Assembly: GCA_015183035.1 (NCBI GenBank)
Contig: JACZZP010000019.1
Coordinates: forward strand, 868,001-932,000
Direction: 5' to 3'
DNA: 64,000 nt
Source: Meloidogyne chitwoodi
Lineage: Eukaryota; Nematoda; Chromadorea; Rhabditida; Meloidogynidae
The notes under the pieces are model-generated. The model did not search any database. It had not been told where the DNA came from and worked only from the letters and a program-made list of their open reading frames with translations. The position numbers and the translations under genes were made by a program. Below, piece after piece: positions 37,181 through 48,900 of the stretch. Every line of letters begins with the position of its first letter. The first letter of the stretch is position 1.

Positions 37181-37672
37181 TCATTTTCCTCCTTTATAAC
37201 CTTCAGCGCGAAAACCAGGAATTGAGCATTTTACGAATGCATTTGTAAATGATTTATGGCAACAACCCTTGTAGGTGCAGCTGAAACACCCATTGCAGGC
37301 AGTAACGAATCAGGTTCGCCGTCACCTTTACAATTGCCATCAGATTCACAATGAATCTGAATAGGACAATTTTATTTAAAAGGATTTATTATTTTTATCT
37401 TTTGATGCATGTGATTTGATATTTAACAAATGAGGGATTTTTCAATTGTTTCCCTACCATTTTAAATTAAATTAAATTAAATTTTAATTTTTGTTTTTTG
37501 ATATCAAATAATTTTATTTAAGTGCTTTATAATCGGTTTATAGGTGCCATATCTTCAATTTAAAATAGTTCCCTTTATTGTTATAAAATATTGATAAAAT
37601 ATTAAAACGTACCAAAGCTCTTCCAACAGATGCTAAAGCGAACAAACAGAGCAAAGCTAGTAGAAATTTCAT
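37181..37672 (-). CDS. Small secreted Cys-rich protein, one frame break
   Basis: Exon 1 (37672-37613) encodes exactly a signal peptide, MKFLLALLCLFALASVGRAL. After a 256-nt intron (GTACGT...TATTCAG) exon 2 (37356-37181) gives IHCESDGNCKGDGEPDS. Then, in another frame, it gives VTACNGCFSCTYKGCCHKSF and a Gly-rich end to TGA. The switch near 37310 corresponds to one missing base and may be a sequence error or a true inactivation. The eight or more Cys in about 70 residues point to a disulfide-rich secreted peptide. Family not recognised. Confidence 0.6.
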
Positions 37673-38481
37673 TATAATAATTTAAAAATTTAAAAGCTTT
37701 GAATTTATTTGAAATTTTTTGTAATATGATTGTCAACATAAATTCAAAAACTATTTAAATACCATTTGAAATTGTTGAGCGAATTTTTTAAAATAACAGA
37801 TTGTGCTAGTTAAAGCATGTTACTCTTTAAATATTTTTTATTATACAAAATGAGAAAAACATTTAGTGGATTACTCCGAAGTGTTATCGCAGTGTTAAGT
37901 TGAGAGAAGTTTAGCAATAAGCAATTCATTTTAAAATATATTAAATGATCAGATGTTACTTTTAAACATCAATGTTTATGTTCACTAAAAATTAGGTAGC
38001 AATTTTATTTTTTATTAAATTAATTTTTTTATTAAATTAATTTTTTTATTAAATTAATTTTTTTATTAAATTAATTTTTTTATAAATTGCTATTAATTTT
38101 TAAATTGCTATTAAATTAATTTTTAAATTAAATTTTAAAGGTAAATTAATTAAATTAGGTAGTTATATGTATTATGTTATTTATTAATATACTAAACCGG
38201 CCGTCACTTCCCAGAAAATAATTGCAACAAAAGATTGGCGCGAGTGATTCTCGAACCCTCCCCTATGCAGGGATTTTATTAACTAGGCAGGAATTAAAAA
38301 GCCGTTCTTAATTAATTTAAAAAATGTTTTATTTTTTTAATACATATTTATTTTAAATATTTATATCTATTTAATTCGCTTTAAAATAAACACATTTCTC
38401 ACATTTGGTGTTATCATATAGACAAAACAATCAACTTTAAAAAATAAAAATTAATTTTTTATATTAAAATCCATTTTTACC
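37673..38481. other. AT-rich interval with short tandem repeat
   Basis: No gene seen. At 38005-38090 a TTTTTATTAAATTAA unit is repeated about five times. At 38226-38285 a B-box-like GGTTCGAGAATC on the - strand suggests a tRNA-related relic, but the cloverleaf does not form. Confidence 0.4.
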
Positions 38482-38741
38482 TCAGCCATTAAAGGCCAAA
38501 GGATTAGTTCCCTGACCACCTTGAGGACAGTGCGTTGACTCGCGGCCTAAGGCCGCGCACCAGGTGTATTCAAAAGGAGCTCCCGCGAGACCTGAAAGCG
38601 TTAAAAGTTTGGAATGATTTTTTTCTGAACGACAAAATCATCCCTTATTTGAAACAAACCTACAAGGCCGCATTCAATGAATGAATTTAAACAAAATAAA
38701 GTAATAAAAGTAAAAAAAGTAATAAAATGGATAAAAGACAT
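38482..38741 (-). CDS. Small secreted peptide precursor
   Basis: Two exons: 38741-38660 and 38591-38482, joined in phase 1 over a 68-nt intron (GTTTGT...TTTCAG). The product is 63 residues. Residues 1-24 form a signal peptide (MSFIHFITFFTFITLFCLNS). The mature part is short, with GAPFEYTWCAALGRESTHCP and a GGQGTNPLAFNG end. The exonic GC content is much higher than the surroundings. I recognise no family. Confidence 0.6.
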
Positions 38742-39954
38742 TGAATTAAATTTTTTAAAATTAAATTAGTCTGTTTATTGACAAAGAATTTTAATTCTCA
38801 TTTTATACGGTAAAATTCACTTTTTAAAAGGCATTATTAAAAAAAATATAAAAAATAAGAAAATTTAATCATTTTATTATTTTCAAGTCTTTTTTACTTT
38901 TAAAATAAAATTAATTAATTCATTTTATTTAAAAAAATCACTGACTCAAAAGTTCGTTCAATCACTTTTCATATTTAGAAGTTTTTTTTTCAAATCGGAC
39001 AGTTTTATTACCTATTTTGTTTAAAAATTAAAAAAAACGAGCGAATTAATTTTAAAATAAAAATAATTTTTTTACAAATAAAATAAAAATGGGACAATTT
39101 TACTATTAAAATAAAAAAAATTACCTTTAAATTTATTAAAATAAAAAATATTGTGTCTATTTTTATTTAACAAAAAAAAATTAAATTTCAAAATAAAAAT
39201 TTTCTGCCCTCAAAAATTCAAAGGTGGAGGAGTACAGTTCCATTCGACGCATGAGGACATTTCGCCAAGAGGAAAATAAAAAATGGAACCTAGAAAATAT
39301 TTTAAACTATAACTTTTATACAAAAATTTTAATTTTTAAAATTCATTAGAACAATTTTTGTAATTAAAACGAACGATTACAAACGTTCCCAGGCATTTTG
39401 GGGTCAGTCTCCCCTTTAAGGAGTGACACCGAACGTTCCTCCAGTAAAATTTAGGTCTTTAAAAGTTATTTATTTAATCAGAAAAAATATATAAAAATGC
39501 AGAAAGTGATTAAAAAAGAGAATCTAAGAAAAATAAGTATAATCAGAATAAATTTGAAAAATAGTTAAAAAAAGTTCAGGATATCCCGAGATCCGAAAAA
39601 ATTGATCCAGGATATCTGGCGGGTTAGGGTTTATCTTAGGCGAGGTTCTAATTTAGGGGACTTTTTTTTAAATACTTTGTTTTATTTTTACTTTTTTTAA
39701 ATTTCCTTTTTTGAACTCTTAAAATATTTTTTCCTTTAACATGTAGGTTACGTACATGACTAACCTTTTTAATGTTCATAAAAAAACAATCAAACACTCA
39801 AACAACAGAAATTCTTCCTTACCTATATGTGTGGCATTTAAAGATTTAATCAAAATAAAAAGTAAATGAAATGCAAATTTAATATAATTTTATTTATCCC
39901 TTTTAGAGGTTATAAAATTAAATTAAATAGAAAAAATAAATTTTAATTCAAAAA
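38742..39954. other. AT-rich interval upstream of FUT8
   Basis: No gene recognised. Homopolymer-rich, with TTAATT runs and a small GC-richer patch at 39385-39445. The FUT8 promoter should lie at the right end, but no clear TATA box is seen. Confidence 0.4.
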
Positions 39955-42900
39955 ATGTCAAAATATCAACAAATCCCTAGTGGTGATTTAGACAATAATT
40001 TAACAGTAGAAAAAGAAGAAACAAACGAAATAACCTTACCAAATAAATCTTTTGATATAATAATAATTATTAAATTAATTATTATTATAAACATCTTTAT
40101 TTTATTTTTATTTATTTATTTTTTGTTTGGACTACAAAATTATGATAATAATAAAATTAATTCTTCTTTAATTTTACATGATATTCTTATAGCTAATAAT
40201 CAGGTCAAAACAAGCAAGGTTATATTTTTATACTATTTTGTGGTCTCTTGTTTTAATGTTTTTCCGGAAAGTTTTTCTATTTTCTGGTTTTTTGTTTTAA
40301 TGTTTTTCCGGAATGTTTTTCTATTTTCTGGTCTTTTGTTTTAGTTTTTTCCGGAATGTTTTCCTATTTACTGGTCTTTTTTTAATGTTTTTCCGGAATG
40401 TTTTTCTATTTTCTGGTCTTTTGTTTTAATGTTTTTCCGGAATATTTTCTTCAGGCTCTAGAATTTTTATTTTAAAATTTATTTTAATTTAAATAGTTTT
40501 AGGAAGCATATTCACAAATGACTCTTGTACAAAAGAAAGCCTATCTTTTAAGATTATTTGGATCTGATCTCTCTATTATAGCTCAAAATGATGAAAAAAG
40601 ACGGTTTATAGAGAAAAAGGTTTAAAAACTTTTTAACTATATAAAAGGAATAATAATGGATACCACAAGGCATACGGTTCGAGAGCATCCGAATAAATCT
40701 AAAATCCATATTAGGATAAATGATTGGGAATTAAATAATATTTTAAGAAACAAAAATAATAACCATAACATCGAACCCTATAAATCACCCAAATATCAAC
40801 ACTAGATTTTTCACATCTTTATTAACGTTTAGTGTTGATATTTTGTTTTAGATGTATAATGTTTCGAAGTATATAATTGAATTTAATTTACTAAATAGGG
40901 GGAAATATTTATTGTTTTAGGCTTTATCAAATTCACAAAAGAAATTTTAAATTTAAAATCAAGATAACTCAACATTTATCAACAGAACAACAACTCTATA
41001 CTAAAGAGGATAAAAATAAACAACTATTAATTATGGGGAATAAAATTCAAACAGCGTTGAATCAACTACAAAATCCAAATAATTGTTCTGATGCAAGTAT
41101 TTTAGTATGTAAAGTAAGTAAAATAAAATATTATTGTTCAAATTTTAAAAAATGGTTAGTGGAATTAATAATAAAAAATAAAAATACTTAATATTGGTAT
41201 AATGATAATTGGGAGAAAAATTTGTTTGGAGACTAATATTTTAAATCCACTAAAATAAGCACAAATAGAATCGATTAAGTAAATTTTAATAAATAAAAAT
41301 TGAAGAAAGTTTTATAAAAATTATTTTAATTATATAATTTAAATAAAAAGAAACTAAGAATAGTTCAGCTGTTTATAAAAATTATTTTAATTATACAATT
41401 TAAATAAAAAGAAACTAAGAATAGTTCAGCTGTTTATAAAAATTATTTTAATTATACAATTTAAATAAAAAGAAACTAAGAATAGTTCAGCTGTTTATAA
41501 AAATTATTTTAATTATACAATTTAAATAAAAAGAAACTAAGAATAGTTCAGCTGTTTATAAAAATTATTTTAATTATACAATTTAAATAAAAAGAAACTA
41601 AGAATAGTTCAGCTGTTTATAAAAATTATTTTAATTATACAATTTAAATAAAAAGAAACTAAGAATAGTTCAGCTGTTTATAAAAATTATTTTAATTATA
41701 CAATTTAAATAAAAAGAAACTAAGAATAGTTCAGCTGTTTATAAAAATTATTTTAATTATACAATTTAAATAAAAAGAAACTAAGAATAGTTCAGCTGTT
41801 TATAAAAATTATTTTAATTATACAATTTAAATAAAAAGAAACTAAGAATAGTTCAGCTGTTTATAAAAATTATTTTAATTATACAATTTAAATAAAAAGA
41901 AACTAAGAATAGTTCAGCTGTTTATAAAAATTATTTTAATTATACAATTTAAATAAAAAGAAACTAAGAATAGTTCAGCTGTTTATAAAAATTATTTTAA
42001 TTATACAATTTAAATAAAAAGAAACTAAGAATAGTTCAGCTGTTTATAAAAATTATTTTAATTATACAATTTAAATAAAAAGAAACTAAGAATAGTTCAG
42101 CTGTTTATAAAAATTATTTTAATTATACAATTTAAATAAAAAGAAACTAAGAATAGTTCAGCTGTTTATAAAAATTATTTTAATTATATAATTTAAATAA
42201 AAAGAAACTAAGAATAGTTCAGCTGTTTATAAAAATTATTTTAATTATATAATTTAAATAAAAAGAAACTAAGAATAGTTCAGCTGTTTATAAAAATTAT
42301 TTTAATTATACAATTTAAATAAAAAGAAACTAAGAATAGTTCAGCTGTTTATAAAAATTATTTTAATTATATAATTTAAATAAAAAGAAACTAAGAATAG
42401 TTCAGCTGTTTATAAAAATTATTTTAATTATACAATTTAAATAAAAAGAAACTAAGAATAGTTCAGCTGTTTATAAAAATTATTTTAATTATACAATTTA
42501 AATAAAAAGAAACTAAGAATAGTTCAGCTGTTTATAAAAATTATTTTAATTATATAATTTAAATAAAAAGAAACTAAGAATAGTTCAGCTGTTTATAAAA
42601 ATTATTTTAATTATATAATTTAAATAAAAAGAAACTAAGAATAGTTCAGCTGTTTATAAAAATTATTTTAATTATACAATTTAAATAAAAAGAAACTAAG
42701 AATAGTTCAGCTGTTTATAAAAATTATTTTAATTATATAATTTAAATAAAAAGAAACTAAGAATAGTTCAGCTGTTTATAAAAATTATTTTAATTATATA
42801 ATTTAAATAAAAAGAAACTAAGAATAGTTCAGCTGTTTATAAAAATTATTTTAATTATATAATTTAAATAAAAAGAAACTAAGAATAGTTCAACTGTTTA

Positions 42901-45900
42901 TAAAAATTATTTTAATTATATAATTTAAATAAAAAGAAACTAAGAATAGTTCAGCTGTTTATAAAAATTATTTTAATTATATAATTTAAATAAAAAGAAA
43001 CTAAGAATAGTTCAGCTGTTTATAAAAATTATTTTAATTATATAATTTAAATAAAAAGAAACTAAGAATAGTTCAGCTGTTTATAAAAATTATTTTAATT
43101 ATATAATTTAAATAAAAAGAAACTAAGAATAGTTCAGCTGTTTATAAAAATTATTTTAATTATATAATTTAAATAAAAAGAAACTAAGAATAGTTCAGCT
43201 GTTTATAAAAATTATTTTAATTATATAATTTAAATAAAAAGAAACTAAGAATAGTTCAGCTGTTTATAAAAATTATTTTAATTATATAATTTAAATAAAA
43301 AGAAACTAAGAATAGTTCAGCTGTTTATAAAAATTATTTTAATTATATAATTTAAATAAAAAGAAACTAAGAATAGTTCAGCTGTTTATAAAAATTATTT
43401 TAATTATATAATTTAAATAAAAAGAAACTAAGAATAGTTCAACTGTTTATAAAAATTATTTTAATTATATAATTTAAATAAAAAGAAACTAAGAATAGTT
43501 CAGCTGTTTATAAAAATTATTTTAATTATATAATTTAAATAAAAAGAAACTAAGAATAGTTCAGCTGTTTATAAAAATTATTTTAATTATATAATTTAAA
43601 TAAAAAGAAACTAAGAATAGTTCAGCTGTTTATAAAAATTATTTTAATTATATAATTTAAATAAAAAGAAACTAAGAATAGTTCAGCTGTTTATAAAAAT
43701 TATTTTAATTATATAATTTAAATAAAAAGAAACTAAGAATAGTTCAGCTGTTTATAAAAATTATTTTAATTATATAATTTAAATAAAAAGAAACTAAGAA
43801 TAGTTCAGCTGTTTATAAAAATTATTTTAATTATATAATTTAAATAAAAAGAAACTAAGAATAGTTCAGCTGTTTATAAAAATTATTTTAATTATATAAT
43901 TTAAATAAAAAGAAACTAAGAATAGTTCAGCTGTTTATAAAAATTATTTTAATTATATAATTTAAATAAAAAGAAACTAAGAATAGTTCAACTGTTTATA
44001 AAAATTATTTTAATTATATAATTTAAATAAAAAGAAACTAAGAATAGTTCAGCTGTTTATAAAAATTATTTTAATTATATAATTTAAATAAAAAGAAACT
44101 AAGAATAGTTCAGCTGTTTATAAAAATTATTTTAATTATATAATTTAAATAAAAAGAAACTAAGAATAGTTCAGCTGTTTATAAAAATTATTTTAATTAT
44201 ATAATTTAAATAAAAAGAAACTAAGAATAGTTCAGCTGTTTATAAAAATTATTTTAATTATATAATTTAAATAAAAAGAAACTAAGAATAGTTCAACTGT
44301 TTATAAAAATTATTTTAATTATATAATTTAAATAAAAAGAAACTAAGAATAGTTCAGCTGTTTATAAAAATTATTTTAATTATATAATTTAAATAAAAAG
44401 AAACTAAGAATAGTTCAGCTGTTTATAAAAATTATTTTAATTATATAATTTAAATAAAAAGAAACTAAGAATAGTTCAGCTGTTTATAAAAATTATTTTA
44501 ATTATATAATTTAAATAAAAAGAAACTAAGAATAGTTCAACTGTTTATAAAAATTATTTTAATTATATAATTTAAATAAAAAGAAACTAAGAATAGTTCA
44601 GCTGTTTATAAAAATTATTTTAATTATATAATTTAAATAAAAAGAAACTAAGAATAGTTCAGCTGTTTATAAAAATTATTTTAATTATATAATTTAAATA
44701 AAAAGAAACTAAGAATAGTTCAGCTGTTTATAAAAATTATTTTAATTATATAATTTAAATAAAAAGAAACTAAGAATAGTTCAGCTGTTTATAAAAATTA
44801 TTTTAATTATATAATTTAAATAAAAAGAAACTAAGAATAGTTCAGCTGTTTATAAAAATTATTTTAATTATATAATTTAAATAAAAAGAAACTAAGAATA
44901 GTTCAACTGTTTATAAAAATTATTTTAATTATATAATTTAAATAAAAAGAAACTAAGAATAGTTCAGCTGTTTATAAAAATTATTTTAATTATATAATTT
45001 AAATAAAAAGAAACTAAGAATAGTTCAGCTGTTTATAAAAATTATTTTAATTATATAATTTAAATAAAAAGAAACTAAGAATAGTTCAGCTGTTTATAAA
45101 AATTATTTTAATTATATAATTTAAATAAAAAGAAACTAAGAATAGTTCAGCTGTTTATAAAAATTATTTTAATTATATAATTTAAATAAAAAGAAACTAA
45201 GAATAGTTCAACTGTTTATAAAAATTATTTTAATTATATAATTTAAATAAAAAGAAACTAAGAATAGTTCAGCTGTTTATAAAAATTATTTTAATTATAT
45301 AATTTAAATAAAAAGAAACTAAGAATAGTTCAGCTGTTTATAAAAATTATTTTAATTATATAATTTAAATAAAAAGAAACTAAGAATAGTTCAGCTGTTT
45401 ATAAAAATTATTTTAATTATATAATTTAAATAAAAAGAAACTAAGAATAGTTCAGCTGTTTATAAAAATTATTTTAATTATACAATTTAAATAAAAAGAA
45501 ACTAAGAATAGTTCAGCTGTTTATAAAAATTATTTTAATTATACAATTTAAATAAAAAGAAACTAAGAATAGTTCAGCTGTTTATAAAAATTATTTTAAT
45601 TATACAATTTAAATAAAAAGAAACTAAGAATAGTTCAGCTGTTTATAAAAATTATTTTAATTATACAATTTAAATAAAAAGAAACTAAGAATAGTTCAGC
45701 TGTTTATAAAAATTATTTTAATTATATAATTTAAATAAAAAGAAACTAAGAATAGTTCAGCTGTTTATAAAAATTATTTTAATTATATAATTTAAATAAA
45801 AAGAAACTAAGAATAGTTCAGCTGTTTATAAAAATTATTTTAATTATACAATTTAAATAAAAAGAAACTAAGAATAGTTCAGCTGTTTATAAAAATTATT

Positions 45901-48900
45901 TTAATTATATAATTTAAATAAAAAGAAACTAAGAATAGTTCAGCTGTTTATAAAAATTATTTTAATTATACAATTTAAATAAAAAGAAACTAAGAATAGT
46001 TCAGCTGTTTATAAAAATTATTTTAATTATACAATTTAAATAAAAAGAAACTAAGAATAGTTCAGCTGTTTATAAAAATTATTTTAATTATATAATTTAA
46101 ATAAAAAGAAACTAAGAATAGTTCAGCTGTTTATAAAAATTATTTTAATTATATAATTTAAATAAAAAGAAACTAAGAATAGTTCAGCTGTTTATAAAAA
46201 TTATTTTAATTATACAATTTAAATAAAAAGAAACTAAGAATAGTTCAGCTGTTTATAAAAATTATTTTAATTATATAATTTAAATAAAAAGAAACTAAGA
46301 ATAGTTCAGCTGTTTATAAAAATTATTTTAATTATATAATTTAAATAAAAAGAAACTAAGAATAGTTCAGCTGTTTATAAAAATTATTTTAATTATATAA
46401 TTTAAATAAAAAGAAACTAAGAATAGTTCAACTGTTTATAAAAATTATTTTAATTATATAATTTAAATAAAAAGAAACTAAGAATAGTTCAGCTGTTTAT
46501 AAAAATTATTTTAATTATATAATTTAAATAAAAAGAAACTAAGAATAGTTCAGCTGTTTATAAAAATTATTTTAATTATATAATTTAAATAAAAAGAAAC
46601 TAAGAATAGTTCAGCTGTTTATAAAAATTATTTTAATTATATAATTTAAATAAAAAGAAACTAAGAATAGTTCAGCTGTTTATAAAAATTATTTTAATTA
46701 TATAATTTAAATAAAAAGAAACTAAGAATAGTTCAGCTGTTTATAAAAATTATTTTAATTATATAATTTAAATAAAAAGAAACTAAGAATAGTTCAGCTG
46801 TTTATAAAAATTATTTTAATTATATAATTTAAATAAAAAGAAACTAAGAATAGTTCAGCTGTTTATAAAAATTATTTTAATTATATAATTTAAATAAAAA
46901 GAAACTAAGAATAGTTCAGCTGTTTATAAAAATTATTTTAATTATACAATTTAAATAAAAAGAAACTAAGAATAGTTCAGCTGTTTATAAAAATTATTTT
47001 AATTATATAATTTAAATAAAAAGAAACTAAGAATAGTTCAGCTGTTTATAAAAATTATTTTAATTATATAATTTAAATAAAAAGAAACTAAGAATAGTTC
47101 AGCTGTTTATAAAAATTATTTTAATTATATAATTTAAATAAAAAGAAACTAAGAATAGTTCAGCTGTTTATAAAAATTATTTTAATTATATAATTTAAAT
47201 AAAAAGAAACTAAGAATAGTTCAGCTGTTTATAAAAATTATTTTAATTATATAATTTAAATAAAAAGAAACTAAGAATAGTTCAGCTGTTTATAAAAATT
47301 ATTTTAATTATATAATTTAAATAAAAAGAAACTAAGAATAGTTCAGCTGTTTATAAAAATTATTTTAATTATACAATTTAAATAAAAAGAAACTAAGAAT
47401 AGTTCAGCTGTTTATAAAAATTATTTTAATTATATAATTTAAATAAAAAGAAACTAAGAATAGTTCAGCTGTTTATAAAAATTATTTTAATTATATAATT
47501 TAAATAAAAAGAAACTAAGAATAGTTCAGCTGTTTATAAAAATTATTTTAATTATATAATTTAAATAAAAAGAAACTAAGAATAGTTCAACTGTTTATAA
47601 AAATTATTTTAATTATAAATTATACTTATAATTTTACAGTTGGAACAAAATTGTGGTTTTGGCTGTGCAATGCATCATGTTAGGTTTTAAATTTTTAATT
47701 TAATTTTTAATTCTTTTAAAATTAGCTATTGTCTTTCAATTGCTTCTGGCTTAGGACGAACACTTATTTTTGAGGATGAAGGCAATAAATGGGCATATAA
47801 TGTTACTTGGAATGAGATATTTGAACAAATCACTAATTGCAGCTATATGGAACATGTAAAAATAAAAAAAGATTTTTTTTCGAAACCCGATTTGTTTTTT
47901 TGAAATTTTCTTTTCCTCTGCATATAAGGGATAAGGGAAAAATTAAAAAAATTTTTAATTTTTAGGTTAAGCCATTCCTTCCAATACAAACTTATACTGA
48001 GCCTGGACAAACAGATAGAATAATATTTTTAGACAGGCGTTGGGATATGTGCAAGGTAAATATAACTGTAATTATTTAGAATATTAGTTAATTTATTAGT
48101 AAATTTAAGTAGGGTTTAACAAAACATGCACGAACAAATTGTTACCTAACCATAACTGATCATTGTCTCTCCGAAGGTTAATTTAATCTCTCGTTTGTAA
48201 GAGACTAGAAAAGTAGTTGTCAGTAGAGAAAATATTTACAATTCCTTTTGTACAATTTTCTCTACTGACCACTACTTTTCTACGTCTCTTACAATCGAGA
48301 GATTAAATTAACCTTCGGAGAGACAATGATCAGTTATGGTTAGGTAACAATTTGTTCGTGCATGTTTTGTTAAACTCTAGTAAGTATAATTAAAAGAACG
48401 TTTGTAACTTACGACAGAATTTGTTTTTTATTTTTGATAATTGTGAAATTATATTTTTTATCTACAATCTCATTTCTGTTTCTTCTATATTTTTTTTGTT
48501 ATAAATTCAGGTACTTAAAAAAGAATTACCGCATGCACCTGAAGTGGCACCAAATGAAATTAAAGATTTTCTTTTAGAAAATCATTCAAATCCTTCACTT
48601 TGGTTTCTTGGTCAAGTAATTATTTAAAAGAGAGATTTATTTATTCTTAAACATAGATAATTAAATTTGCTGGAAGAGAAACTGTAGAAACAAGAAATGC
48701 TACAGACCAAATTGTTTCAAGTATTCCATTTGAATGTGGTAATTTTAATTTAAAAAATTATAATTACCTTAATCACTCTAATTTTTTTGATTTTGTAGGG
48801 TGGGGAACAAGGGCGTCTATTAGAATAATATCTCATATTTTAGTACTCTCTAAAGTAAGACGGGGAACGGAGAATAGTACAGACTCTAATAATACCTACA

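Noticed and set aside
38226..38285. tRNA gene on the - strand
   Set aside because: A B-box-like GGTTCGAGAATC is present but no cloverleaf with acceptor, D and anticodon stems can be formed.
41311..47616. CRISPR-like array
   Set aside because: The 61-bp units are contiguous with no unique spacers, and the array lies inside an intron of a eukaryotic gene.
48799..48860. Possible extra FUT8 exon after a GTAG acceptor
   Set aside because: The conserved protein continues directly from 48738 to 49179 in the right phase; the segment belongs to the foldback element.
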